DNA of 64,000 nt from Cherax quadricarinatus. Its lineage: Eukaryota > Arthropoda > Malacostraca > Decapoda > Parastacidae. This document shows, piece by piece, positions 21,412 to 33,035 of the stretch (position 1 is the first letter of the stretch; the number at the start of each line of letters is the position of its first letter). The stretch covers positions 19,366,276 to 19,430,275 of the forward strand of contig NC_091323.1 of assembly GCF_038502225.1 (NCBI RefSeq), given 5' to 3'. The position numbers and the translations under genes are program-made. Under the pieces are notes generated by a model. That model was not told the origin of the DNA and searched no databases. It saw only the letters and a list, made by a program, of their open reading frames with translations.

Positions 21412-23515
21412 CCAGCGATCAGAAATTGAGAAGCATAAAGTATATGTACACCAAGGACTAGTATTGCTCCCAGTCAACAAAAGTCCGAATCAAAGATCAC
21501 AAAACAAACTCGACTATCTCTCATCAGCTTGTCAGTAAATATCTTTATCCTCAATTTGTGAACAGAATCCTGCTCTAGCAAAGCTGACTGAGGCATTAAC
21601 AGACATGTCTTCATCCACTACCTACTTCTGGCATCATTCAAGAAGGGCAAGGAGAAATCAGATTCCCCTGACAGCATACATACCCACACCAAATTCCAGG
21701 AGGGTAGATGATATTAAACAGTGAAAGAGCACAGGGAGCCTCCAGCGGCTGAAGGGGGACATCTTGCCTTTCACTTATAAGGACAGTAGCGCCAGCTAGA
21801 TCTCCGGATATGTTAAACCTGATACAGGTATTACAAACCTAGCTCTCCCAGTGGAAAAGAATTGTTAGAAGGTTACTTAGCTACAATAAAATAAAGTTTC
21901 TCTCACAAGCTAACCACTCCCTAAGTATCTCTGAAATAAACAGTCTTACAAGCAAACAACAATATGTCCTAGCAGGTTATAGTACTCAGTGTCAGTTTAA
22001 CACTTATCGACTGAAATGTTAAAATTAAGACTTAAAAGTTCACAGAGGATCAGGCAGGCATCTCGGTAATAATACCAACCATAACGAAATCGGGAGGCCA
22101 AAACCATTGATGGATAATAAAAATATCTACCAAAGCCATTAAGGAAACATCCGTGAAATAGCCATTCAGGCACTCTTCGAGAGGACGAGTACTTGGTGCC
22201 TGGTCTAGAGAGGCTCGCGGAGGGTAAACTTGGAAAAGTGATTAGGCCAGTAGCAGGTAATTAGCATTGTCATACAAAGTAAACTGTATTTCAAATATAA
22301 GCAGCACCAGGAGGGGAAGGAGACGCACAAAACGTGGGATTTAAGTCTGGGAATAACACAGTTACCACAAGCTTCGTCTGTTGCAAAGAAATCAACGAGA
22401 TAAGGGTAACTAATGCCCTAGGCAGCCTGTACCTCAGTAGTGACCAAGAATGAAACTTTTCTTCACTCTCTTCATGGTCTGATTAAGCTGGACGGAAGGC
22501 TCATGCCGGAAACCCACAAAGATCTCAAACCTGAATGTTGTTCAATACCCAGGAGCTGCATGACCCTTATGGCTTTAGAACAGTTACTTGAATATATTTA
22601 TAACAGCCTAATACTCCAAAGTTGTCTCAAATTTCTAACTCCCGAGGATCATCCACGTTCCTTGAGGGAGGTACTTTATCCCGGGAGGATGGCAGAAGAT
22701 GAACGCTCCTATGAAGAAGCACGAGGGAAAACGGCAGCCCACCGACCAGGGCCCCAGGCCCTTCAGGATAAGCCAGTGCAGTTATGGGAGAATGTCGGGG
22801 GGAGGGGGGACCGTGACCAATCACGGAGGTTGGAACTAGACCTCTCGAAATAAGGGGCAGGAGTCATCGATCAAACTTGGTTCACTACCAGGTTTTCCTG
22901 GCAGATGAACCTAAAGGGTTATTTCACATGAAAGAAACAAAGGAAATAATTACCCGAATGGAAAAGAGAACACAAGAAGTTGCTGGAACAGCCGACGAAG
23001 CCACAAGCACTGTGCCTGAAAACAATGTGGGGAGAGCCTCATTCTTCCTCCCGAGTCAGGATGCTGAATCTCGTAAGAAAAGTGGATCACAAAATAGCAG
23101 GATCCTGCCCACTTTGTGACTGTTGCTGCGTAGGACCTGCCTGGGTACAGGCAGTATGCCTGCCTGCTGGCTTTAGATAACATCCTTCTCTAAAATGTAC
23201 ACCTTGTGCAGCAAAGCACTTTCTTTGACCCATGCACTGAGGATCAATACAGTTACAAAATCGTATCACCCATATTCAGGAGTGAACGATGTCTAACTCC
23301 AGCCCACAGGTAATGTACATGTTTAAAGTGATCTTACATTTATCCCCCTGATGGCCAAATATATGGAACTAAGCCCTGCAAAGAAAAGGGAAAACAGTTC
23401 TTAATGTCAAGGTTCCTCTTCCCAAAATCGATGTCAGAAGTTCCTAACACTCAAATGTGATTACCAGGTAATTAATGTTTGTTCTTATTTTGTACAGCAG
23501 TTATATACTTGTTTA
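21412..23515. other. Unique sequence, nothing recognised
   Basis: 2.1 kb without a recognisable gene. The frame 22440-22853 (+, 137 codons) has no domain I know and no clear splice context. I see no tandem arrays. Confidence 0.4.
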
Positions 23516-23518
23516 ACT

Positions 23519-26350
23519 TATTTTTTTTTTTTTTTTTTTTTATTATCACACCGGCCGATTCCCACCAAGGCAGGGTGGCCCGAAAAAGAAAAACTTTCAC
23601 CATCATTCACTCCATCACTGTCTTGCCAGAAGGGTGCTTTACACTACAGTTTTTAAACTGCAACATTAACACCCCTCCTTCAGAGTGCAGGCACTGTACT
23701 TCCCATCTCCAGGACTCAAGTCCGGCCTGCCGGTTTCCCTGAATCCCTTCATAAATGTTACTTTGCTCACACTCCAACAGCACGTCAAGTATTAAAAACC
23801 ATTTGTCTCCATTCACTCCTATCAAACACGCTCAAGCATGCCTGCTGGAAGTCCAAGCCCCTCGCACACAAAACCTCCTTTACCCCCTCCCTCCAACCCT
23901 TCCTAGGCCGACCCCTACCCCGCCTTCCTTCCACTACAGACTGATACACTCTTGAAGTCATTCTGTTTCGCTCCATTCTCTCTACATGTCCGAACCACCT
24001 CAACAACCCTTCCTCAGCCCTCTGGACAACAGTTTTGGTAATCCCGCACCTCCTCCTAACTTCCAAACTACGAATTCTCTGCATTATATTCACACCACAC
24101 ATTGCCCTCAGACATGACATCTCCACTGCCTCCAGCCTTCTCCTCGCTGCAACATTCATCACCCACGCTTCACACCCATATAAGAGCGTTGGTAAAACTA
24201 TACTCTCATACATTCCCCTCTTTGCCTCCAAGGACAAAGTTCTTTGTCTCCACAGACTCCTAAGTGCACCACTCACTCTTTTTCCCTCATCAATTCTATG
24301 ATTCACCTCATCTTTCATAGACCCATCCGCTGACACGTCCACTCCCAAATATCTGAATACGTTCACCTCCTCCATACTCTCTCCCTCCAATCTGATATTC
24401 AATCTTTCATCACCTAATCTTTTTGTTATCCTCATAACCTTACTCTTTCCTGTATTCACCTTTAATTTTCTTCTTTTGCACACCCTACCAAATTCATCCA
24501 CCAATCTCTGCAACTTCTCTTCAGAATCTCCCAAGAGCACAGTGTCATCAGCAAAGAGCAGCTGTGACAACTCCCACTTTGTGTGTGATTCTTTATCTTT
24601 TAACTCCACGCCTTTTGCCAAGACCCTCGCATTTACTTCTCTTACAACCCCATCTATAAATATATTAAACAACCACGGTGACATCACACATCCTTGTCTA
24701 AGGCCTACTTTTACTGGGAAAAAATTTCCCTCTTTCCTACATACTCTAACTTGAGCCTCACTATCCTCGTAAAAACTCTTCACTGCTTTCAGTAACCTAC
24801 CTCCTACACCATACACTTGCAACATCTGCCACATTGCCCCCCTATCCACCCTGTCATACGCCTTTTCCAAATCCATAAATGCCACAAAGACCTCTTTAGC
24901 CTTATCTAAATACTGTTCACTTATATGTTTCACTGTAAACACCTGGTCCACACACCCCCTACCTTTCCTAAAGCCTCCTTGTTCATCTGCTATCCTATTC
25001 TCCGTCTTACTCTTAATTCTTTCAATTATAACTCTACCATACACTTTACCAGGTACACTCAACAGACTTATCCCCCTATAATTTTTGCACTCTCTTTTAT
25101 CCCCTTTGCCTTTATACAAAGGAACTATGCCTGCTCTCTGCCAATCCCTAGGTACCTTACCCTCTTCCATACATTTATTAAACAATTGCACCAACCACTC
25201 CAAAACTATATCCCCACCTGCTTTTAACATTTCTATCTTTATCCCATCAATCCCAGCTGCCTTACCCCCTTTCATTTTACCTACTGCCTCACGAACTTCC
25301 CCCACACTCACAACTGGCTCTTCCTCACTCCTACAAGATGTTATTCCTCCTTGCCCTATACACGAAATCACAGCTTCCCTATCTTCATCAACATTTAACA
25401 ATTCCTCAAAATATTCCTTCCATCTTCCCAATACCTCTAACTCTCCATTTAATAACTCTCCTCTCCTATTTTTAACTGACAAATCCATTTGTTCTCTAGG
25501 CTTTCTTAACTTGTTAATCTCACTCCAAAACTTTTTCTTATTTTCAACAAAATTTGTTGATAACATCTCACCCACTCTCTCATTTGCTCTCTTTTTACAT
25601 TGCTTCACCACTCTCTTAACCTCTCTCTTTTTCTCCATATACTCTTCCCTCCTTGCATCACTTCTACTTTGTAAAAACTTCTCATATGCTAACTTTTTCT
25701 CCCTTACTACTCTCTTTACATCATCATTCCACCAATCGCTCCTCTTCCCTCCTGCACCCACTTTCCTGTAACCACAAACTTCTGCTGAACACTCTAACAC
25801 TACATTTTTAAACCTACCCCATACCTCTTCGACCCCATTGCCTATGCTCTCATTAGCCCATCTATCCTCCAATAGCTGTTTATATCTTACCCTAACTGCC
25901 TCCTCTTTTAGTTTATAAACCTTCACCTCTCTCTTCCCTGATGCTTCTATTCTCCTTGTATCCCATCTACCTTTTACTCTCAGTGTAGCTACAACTAGAA
26001 AGTGATCTGATATATCTGTGGCCCCTCTATAAACATGTACATCCTGAAGTCTACTCAACAGTCTTTTATCTACCAATACATAATCCAACAAACTACTGTC
26101 ATTTCGCCCTACATCATATCGTGTATACTTATTTATCCTCTTTTTCTTAAAATATGTATTACCTATAACTAAACCCCTTTCTATACAAAGTTCAATCAAA
26201 GGGCTCCCATTATCATTTACACCTGGCACCCCAAACTTACCTACCACACCCTCTCTACAAGTTTCTCCTACTTTAGCATTCAACTTATTATTCTCACATT
26301 TATGCTCAAGCCAACGAGACCTGATATCCAGGCATTGTTTTGTTTAGTGT
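23519..26350 (-). mobile_element. RTE-like LINE, 5'-truncated, with poly(A) tail
   Basis: A minus-strand non-LTR retrotransposon. It contains one long open frame (stop at 23785), a 3' untranslated region of about 240 bp with a CGGGCCACCCTGCCTTGG segment, and an A tail seen as a T run at 23519-23541. The coding frame remains open upstream of the first called codon (26283) to a stop near 26340. Sequence beyond that is not recognisably endonuclease, so the 5' end is truncated or rearranged. It is the best preserved polymerase in the window. Confidence 0.88.
23785..26340 (-). CDS. RTE-like LINE polyprotein: partial endonuclease plus reverse transcriptase, open frame
   Basis: The frame is 832 codons when counted from 26283 (a TTG there, not a true start) and stays open about 19 codons further. 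Residues 1-105 are the C-terminal half of an apurinic-type endonuclease, ending with ATDISDHFLVV. The polymerase follows: GKAAGIDGIKIEML at 340-353, WQRAGIVPLYKGKGDKRECK at 381-400, EQGGFRKGRG at 434-442, VFVAFMDLEKAYDRVDR at 465-481 (catalytic Asp), GLRQGCVMSPWLFN at 527-540, and LLFADDTVLLG at 575-585 (both catalytic Asp present). The C-terminal region has LLRWFGHVERM and RRGRGRPRKGWREGVKE, as in proteins often mislabelled craniofacial development protein 2-like. The polymerase part is intact, so the copy is young. Without the N-terminal endonuclease half it should not be autonomous. RTE clade is inferred. Confidence 0.88.
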   Translation of the reverse strand, partial: KQCLDIRSRWLEHKCENNKLNAKVGETCREGVVGKFGVPGVNDNGSPLIELCIERGLVIGNTYFKKKRINKYTRYDVGRNDSSLLDYVLVDKRLLSRLQDVHVYRGATDISDHFLVVATLRVKGRWDTRRIEASGKREVKVYKLKEEAVRVRYKQLLEDRWANESIGNGVEEVWGRFKNVVLECSAEVCGYRKVGAGGKRSDWWNDDVKRVVREKKLAYEKFLQSRSDARREEYMEKKREVKRVVKQCKKRANERVGEMLSTNFVENKKKFWSEINKLRKPREQMDLSVKNRRGELLNGELEVLGRWKEYFEELLNVDEDREAVISCIGQGGITSCRSEEEPVVSVGEVREAVGKMKGGKAAGIDGIKIEMLKAGGDIVLEWLVQLFNKCMEEGKVPRDWQRAGIVPLYKGKGDKRECKNYRGISLLSVPGKVYGRVIIERIKSKTENRIADEQGGFRKGRGCVDQVFTVKHISEQYLDKAKEVFVAFMDLEKAYDRVDRGAMWQMLQVYGVGGRLLKAVKSFYEDSEAQVRVCRKEGNFFPVKVGLRQGCVMSPWLFNIFIDGVVREVNARVLAKGVELKDKESHTKWELSQLLFADDTVLLGDSEEKLQRLVDEFGRVCKRRKLKVNTGKSKVMRITKRLGDERLNIRLEGESMEEVNVFRYLGVDVSADGSMKDEVNHRIDEGKRVSGALRSLWRQRTLSLEAKRGMYESIVLPTLLYGCEAWVMNVAARRRLEAVEMSCLRAMCGVNIMQRIRSLEVRRRCGITKTVVQRAEEGLLRWFGHVERMERNRMTSRVYQSVVEGRRGRGRPRKGWREGVKEVLCARGLDFQQACLSVFDRSEWRQMVFNT

Positions 26351-26386
26351 GTGAAGAGAGGGCTTTACTGCCGAGTGTTATGGTGA

Positions 26387-26430
26387 GGAGGGCCCCCAAA
26401 GTCAGCTGGAGGCTGACTTTGGAGCCCTCC
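26387..26430. other. GC-rich hairpin
   Basis: Two nested complementary pairs: GGAGGGC with GCCCTCC outside, and CAAAGTCAGC with GCTGACTTTG inside, a TGGAG loop and a small internal loop (CCC against GA). It lies just upstream of the truncated LINE. Function unknown. Confidence 0.7.
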
Positions 26431-27736
26431 GAGGGTCGCACCATTAAACACACCAACGTAGAAGTTTTTCCACCTACAACTGAGCTCCTAAACTGAATCA
26501 AGTATTCTGCGACATTTGCTTCACTGGCAAAAGTCATGAAGCCGCAGCTATGCAGCGTAATGTGGTAAGGGATAACCCTACACATTATTAACCATATCGA
26601 TATTCTTTTCAGAATCACAAAAATAAGAGCCTCTTGTTAGGTTAAAAGCAGCAGCTACTCTGGCTTCAAGAGCCAAGAGATTACCAAAAGACAGTTTTCG
26701 GTCTTACATTGTTCGTGCGCAAGTCGTCAGGACAGGTAACAATACCAGAGAAACAGAGATGATCCAAAAGAAACTGAACATTTACCTCAAAGTCCTAGCA
26801 CCTCAACTAAAGAGACTTGAGGAACTAACGTTCCCAGGGACCACTAGGTACCCTACTTGGTGCACGTGGTGGGGCGAGTCCCACAGAATTACCTGAAGAA
26901 AGATTAGGAAACACTTCTGTTTAGAATAGGTACATCCAACAGCGACATCATTCAGCTAAAAATAGGTGGAGCGAGCCTCATAAATGAATACAATGGCCTT
27001 CAAGTGGAATGACAGCCACCATAACACAGCACACATACAAGGTTAGGTAAGGTTTGTTAGAAAACAGAATAAGTGTTTCCTGAAGCGGGTCTTAGTCATA
27101 TGATGACCCGCAGCTGGAGCTTTTGGTCATCTGACAGAGACCTTCCGCTAGGTTACCGGTTTACCCCCTTAAATATTATGGTTATAGATATAGCCATGAG
27201 CAGACACACAAGAGGAGAGTAACCTTTCTACTCCCTTAGAAAAAGGGTCTCATAACCCCACCCCATCCTATGCCTAACAGACCGTCCAAATCTCAGCATC
27301 GCGGGTCACTGACTTTAGACAAGCAGTGATTTCAGATACAAAGAATAACGCTACTATTCTAAATAAGTTACGTTAAAAATATGACAAATCCAGGACGTTT
27401 GTGCTACAAACGTTACTAATAACAAAGATTATAAATTAAAAATCATATATAATCCGATACAGAGTTATAGTGTATAAAATGAAACTCAGGAACAAGAGAT
27501 GATAAAAGTTAGATGAACAGAAACAATGACAAGTAAGGTAAATAAGAACAAAAAGAGTGGACGAAACAAAAGACATACGTAGGGAGTAGAGAAGGTGGAA
27601 GAAATGGAAAAAAAAACAAGAGTCAAAAAAGGAAAGAGGAAGGGAGAGAATGTGGGGAGGAAACTAGAGATAATAGAGGCGAGAAGAAAAGTAGGAGCAA
27701 TGTGGCGTGTCAGGAATGTATAGAATCTCCACCAAT
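26431..27736. other. Unique sequence, then purine-rich flank of the satellite
   Basis: I recognise no gene. The last 250 bp before the satellite (27490-27700) are A/G-rich on the plus strand. Confidence 0.4.
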
Positions 27737-30139
27737 GATGTGCAAACTGTCCACACTCCAGTGTACACTGATGTGCAAACTGTCCACACTCCAGTGTACA
27801 CTGATGTGCAAACTGTCCACACTCCAGTGTACACTGATGTGCAAACTGTCCACACTCCAGTGTACACTGATGTGCAAACTGTCCACACTCCAGTGTACAC
27901 TGATGTGCAAACTGTCCACACTCCAGTGTACACTGATGTGCAAGCTGTCCACACTCCAGTGTACACTGATGTGCAAACTGTCCACACTCCAGTGTACACT
28001 GATGTGCAAGCTGTCCACACTCCAGTGTACACTGATGTGCAAGCTGTCCACACTCCAGTGTACACTGATGTGCAAGCTGTCCACACTCCAGTGTACACTG
28101 ATGTGCAAGCTGTCCACACTCCAGTGTACACTGATGTGCAAGCTGTCCACACTCCAGTGTACACTGATGTGCAAGCTGTCCACACTCCAGTGTACACTGA
28201 TGTGCAAGCTGTCCACACTCCAGTGTACACTGATGTGCAAGCTGTCCACACTCCAGTGTACACTGATGTGCAAGCTGTCCACACTCCAGTGTACACTGAT
28301 GTGCAAGCTGTCCACACTCCAGTGTACACTGATGTGCAAGCTGTCCACACTCCAGTGTACACTGATGTGCAAGCTGTCCACACTCCAGTGTACACTGATG
28401 TGCAAGCTGTCCACACTCCAGTGTACACTGATGTGCAAGCTGTCCACACTCCAGTGTACACTGATGTGCAAGCTGTCCACACTCCAGTGTACACTGATGT
28501 GCAAGCTGTCCACACTCCAGTGTACACTGATGTGCAAGCTGTCCACACTCCAGTGTACACTGATGTGCAAGCTGTCCACACTCCAGTGTACACTGATGTG
28601 CAAGCTGTCCACACTCCAGTGTACACTGATGTGCAAGCTGTCCACACTCCAGTGTACACTGATGTGCAAGCTGTCCACACTCCAGTGTACACTGATGTGC
28701 AAGCTGTCCACACTCCAGTGTACACTGATGTGCAAGCTGTCCACACTCCAGTGTACACTGATGTGCAAGCTGTCCACACTCCAGTGTACACTGATGTGCA
28801 AGCTGTCCACACTCCAGTGTACACTGATGTGCAAGCTGTCCACACTCCAGTGTACACTGATGTGCAAGCTGTCCACACTCCAGTGTACACTGATGTGCAA
28901 GCTGTCCACACTCCAGTGTACACTGATGTGCAAGCTGTCCACACTCCAGTGTACACTGATGTGCAAGCTGTCCACACTCCAGTGTACACTGATGTGCAAG
29001 CTGTCCACACTCCAGTGTACACTGATGTGCAAGCTGTCCACACTCCAGTGTACACTGATGTGCAAGCTGTCCACACTCCAGTGTACACTGATGTGCAAGC
29101 TGTCCACACTCCAGTGTACACTGATGTGCAAGCTGTCCACACTCCAGTGTACACTGATGTGCAAGCTGTCCACACTCCAGTGTACACTGATGTGCAAGCT
29201 GTCCACACTCCAGTGTACACTGATGTGCAAGCTGTCCACACTCCAGTGTACACTGATGTGCAAGCTGTCCACACTCCAGTGTACACTGATGTGCAAGCTG
29301 TCCACACTCCAGTGTACACTGATGTGCAAGCTGTCCACACTCCAGTGTACACTGATGTGCAAGCTGTCCACACTCCAGTGTACACTGATGTGCAAGCTGT
29401 CCACACTCCAGTGTACACTGATGTGCAAGCTGTCCACACTCCAGTGTACACTGATGTGCAAGCTGTCCACACTCCAGTGTACACTGATGTGCAAGCTGTC
29501 CACACTCCAGTGTACACTGATGTGCAAGCTGTCCACACTCCAGTGTACACTGATGTGCAAGCTGTCCACACTCCAGTGTACACTGATGTGCAAGCTGTCC
29601 ACACTCCAGTGTACACTGATGTGCAAGCTGTCCACACTCCAGTGTACACTGATGTGCAAGCTGTCCACACTCCAGTGTACACTGATGTGCAAGCTGTCCA
29701 CACTCCAGTGTACACTGATGTGCAAGCTGTCCACACTCCAGTGTACACTGATGTGCAAGCTGTCCACACTCCAGTGTACACTGATGTGCAAGCTGTCCAC
29801 ACTCCAGTGTACACTGATGTGCAAGCTGTCCACACTCCAGTGTACACTGATGTGCAAGCTGTCCACACTCCAGTGTACACTGATGTGCAAGCTGTCCACA
29901 CTCCAGTGTACACTGATGTGCAAGCTGTCCACACTCCAGTGTACACTGATGTGCAAGCTGTCCACACTCCAGTGTACACTGATGTGCAAGCTGTCCACAC
30001 TCCAGTGTACACTGATGTGCAAGCTGTCCACACTCCAGTGTACACTGATGCAAGTTGCCCACACTCCAGTGTACACTGATGCAAGTTGCCCTCACTCCAT
30101 TGTATAGTGATGCGAGTTGCCCACACTCCAGTGTGCAGT
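27737..30139. repeat. 33-bp satellite array, 70 regular units
   Basis: Seventy exact 33-bp periods (starts 27737 to 30014), followed by two to three shorter degenerate units to 30139. The unit is GATGTGCAAGCTGTCCACAC plus TCCAGTGTACACT. Units 1-6 and 8 have A at position 10; the others have G and appear identical to one another. As 33 is a multiple of three, five of the six frames have no stop, producing false proteins of about 790-870 residues. The sixth frame has a TGA in every unit. Confidence 0.97.
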
Positions 30140-32260
30140 CTACCTACCTGGAGGGTATTCCGGGGATCAACGCCCCCGCGGCCCAGTCCATGGCCAGACC
30201 TCCCGGTGGATCAGGGCCTGATTAACTAGGCTGTTACTGCTGGCAGCTGGTCACACGTAGTCCAATTTATGAATCACAGTCAGGCTGATCCGACACTGAC
30301 TTTGGGTATCTGTCCAGCTCCCTCTTGAAGGCAGCCTGGGGTTTATTGGTAATTCTCATTATGACTGATGGGAAGCTGCTGAACAGTTTTGGGCACCGGA
30401 CACTTACTGTGTTTTGCCTTAGTGTACTAATGGCGCCTCTACTTTTCATTGGGGTTATTTTGCACCGCCTGCCAAGTGTTTTGCTTTCGTAGGGAGTGAT
30501 TTCTGTGTGCATGTTAGGGGCCAGTCCCTCTCCGATTTTTCAGAGGTACATTATGATGTACCTCTCGCCTGCGCTCCAGCGACTACAAGTGCTTCCAAGC
30601 GTTCCCAGTAGTTAAGTTGTTTGATGGCACTTATACGTGCAGTAAAGGTTCTCTGTACATTCTCTAGATCTGCAATTTCACCTGCCTTGAATGGAGATGT
30701 TAATGTACAACAGTACTCCAGCCTAGAAAGAACAAGTGATTTAAATAGGATCATCTATGGCTTGGCATCTCGTCTTGAATATTCTTATTATCCAGCTTAT
30801 AATTTTCCTCGCAAATGTGATAGTGGCACTGTTGTGATCCTTGAAGGTGAGACCCTCAAACATTACCACTCCCAGGCCCTTCACATTACTTTTCCGCTCT
30901 ACTGTGTGACTATAGAGTTTGTAGTATACTCAGTTCTAGCTATTATTTCCTCCAGTTTTCCATAACGGAGTAGTTGGAATTTGTCTTCATTGAAAATCAC
31001 ATTGTTCTCCGCTGCCCATCGGAAAATTTGGTTTATTATCTTCACGGAGGTTTACAGTGTCCTCAATGAATGACACTCGTGCAGATCCTAGTATCGTCTG
31101 CAAAGGTTGATGCGGTGCTTTGGTTTACATCTCTATCTACGTCTGATATGAGAATGAGGAACAGGATGGGGGCGAGTATTGTGCCTCCTGGAACAGAGCT
31201 CTTCACTATGGCGGCTTCCGATTTAACTCTGTTTACCACTACTCTGCGTTCGATTGGTTAGAAAGATGAAGATTCATCCGCCCACTTTGCCAGTTATCCC
31301 TTTAGCACGCATTTTGTGTGCTATTACACCATGATCATACTTGTCAAAGGCTTTTGCAAAACGTGTGCATACTACAACTGTATTCTGTGTCTTCCAGTGC
31401 ATCCAATACCGTATCAGTAGTTACGAGAGGCAGTAGCTACCTGCTCTGAACCCTGGACTGTACAACTGTTGGGAATCCAAGTGGTTAGAACTCTTTCCAA
31501 GATTTTTATGATGTGGGACGTTAGAGCTATGGGCCTAGTTCTTAGCCAACTGGTTTGCTGCCACCTTTATGGAGTGGGGCTATATCCGTTGTTTTTAGTG
31601 ACTGGAATTTCACATGTGTGTATGCTCCTTCTCCATAGCATACTCAGGGCCAGCGAAAGGGGTTTCTTGCAATTCTTAATGAACACAGTTCCACGAGTCT
31701 GGAACTGGGGCTGAGTACATGGGCATGTCGTCGATGACTCTCAAAGGCTAGTGAAGTTAGGGTTATGTCAGAAATTTGGCATACTTTGAAGGGGTTTTGA
31801 GGCTCATTTATGAAAAAATTATTTGAACTGTCGATCTTTAGACTGATTAATGGTTAGGTAAACACATTCGTATTGAAATTTCAGTATCTCACCGATTTCC
31901 TTGTTATCTGTGCAAGTTCCATCTTGTCTGAGTTGGGGCCCTAATACTAGATACTGTTTTTGGCAAATGAAAAGAAATATTTCGAATTTCTTTCAATTTC
32001 ACTAATCGCTTTTAGCTCCTTCCGTCTCTCCTGGATCCTGCACGAGTCCTTTATGCTCAATATTTTTCACTTCCTTAGTTAACGCTTCCTTAGTTAACGC
32101 TTCCTTCCGTGTTTCAGATAATCTAGCGTTCTTGAGGAGCTCAGTGATTCTTCGCCTTCTCTTGTAGAGGGAGCGTCTCTCTCCAGTTTACTTCTCTTTT
32201 TTTTTCTTAGGAGAATATGCTTGAACATACTTCAGCTGCCAGGAAGTTGATCTTTTCAAG
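30140..32260 (-). mobile_element. CR1/L2-like LINE, 5'-truncated, inside satellite edge
   Basis: The minus-strand copy runs from its 3' end at 30140 (TACCTACCTGGAG) to about 32260. Readable pieces: C-terminus (30512-30267), thumb region (30754-30551, MILFKSLVLSRLEYCCTLTS), polymerase fragments (to about 31900), and the start of the region between endonuclease and polymerase near 32110-32200. GCAGT occurs at 30135-30139 and 32261-32265, a candidate 5-bp target duplication, and satellite-like units resume on the right. The frame is broken at many points, and the endonuclease is missing. Confidence 0.86.
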
Positions 32261-32390
32261 GCAGTGATGCGAGTTCCCCAAACTCCTGTGTACAGTGATG
32301 TGAGTGGCCCGCACTCCAGTGTACAATGATGTGAATTGCCTACACTCCAGTGTAGTGATAAGAGTTGTCCACACTCCAGTGTTCAGTCAC
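32261..32390. repeat. Degenerate continuation of the 33-bp satellite
   Basis: Three to four diverged units of the CACTCCAGTGTACAGTGATG type, resuming after the LINE. They match the degenerate edge units at 30047-30139 better than the uniform array. Confidence 0.8.
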
Positions 32391-32635
32391 ACTTGTAATA
32401 TGGTGACAATTTTAGTGCCCACTGTATTTGTGCCTTCATGTCAGCACAGGTGTGAAGCAACTTCCCATGTTTATAATGCTCATGATGTCAGCACAGGTGT
32501 GAAGCAACTCCCACGTTTGTATTTCTCATGATATCACCATAGGTGAAACATCGTCACTCTTCATACATTAATGATTAACCGTGATCAATAGTCATACTGC
32601 ACAAGATAAACAATGGAAGAACATTTGCAGAGAAT

Positions 32636-32895
32636 AACTTTGGTAAGTTTCAACTGTGGAACAATGACTAGAGAAATGAGACGCTTGTACAATATTTGGG
32701 TATCTTTATTCTGTAAATGTTTCGCCAGCCAGTGGAAGCTCTTCTTTAGTCCTATGCCGAGAAAAGTGGCAGATGAGTAGTTGAGGTAATCAGTCCCTCA
32801 GTTTGGAGTTTATATCTTGCCAAAACGTTTCCAGAATAAAGATACCCAAAAGTTGTACATGTCTCATTTATGAACCTGTCGGTTTTTTAACTATT
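32636..32895. mobile_element. Inverted pair of Penelope-type terminal fragments
   Basis: Minus-strand 32770-32640 and plus-strand 32810-32895 carry the same tail: GCGAAAC-like or AAAACGTTTCC sequence, then AATAAAGATACCCAA, then TTGTACA, then TCTCATTT. They face each other around a short centre (about 32770-32810) that includes GAGGTAATCAGTCCCTCAG. The same tail follows hammerhead-like cores at 38388 and elsewhere. The centre matches segments near 38045 and 38310. Both copies have decayed cores. Confidence 0.65.
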
Positions 32896-33035
32896 TATCC
32901 AAACTGACTAGAGTACCTTATTCCAGAGGTGAATCGTCTCAAAGTGATTCTCTCCAAATTGTTTATCTTGTACCTGTGATCAATAACAGTCAAACTACCT
33001 AAAGCTCTCACTTAAGAGGCACCTAAGTTCATTTT

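Noticed and set aside
22440..22853. A 137-codon plus-strand frame
   Set aside because: No recognisable domain or exon context; length is within chance for 2 kb of unique sequence.
27737..30046. Regular direct repeats that could be taken for a CRISPR array
   Set aside because: Units are contiguous without unique spacers, there are no cas genes, and the sequence context is animal DNA.
27486..30126. Three minus-strand and two plus-strand open frames of 790-870 codons
   Set aside because: They are translations of the same 33-bp satellite in five frames. Length divisible by three and absence of stops in the unit explain them fully.
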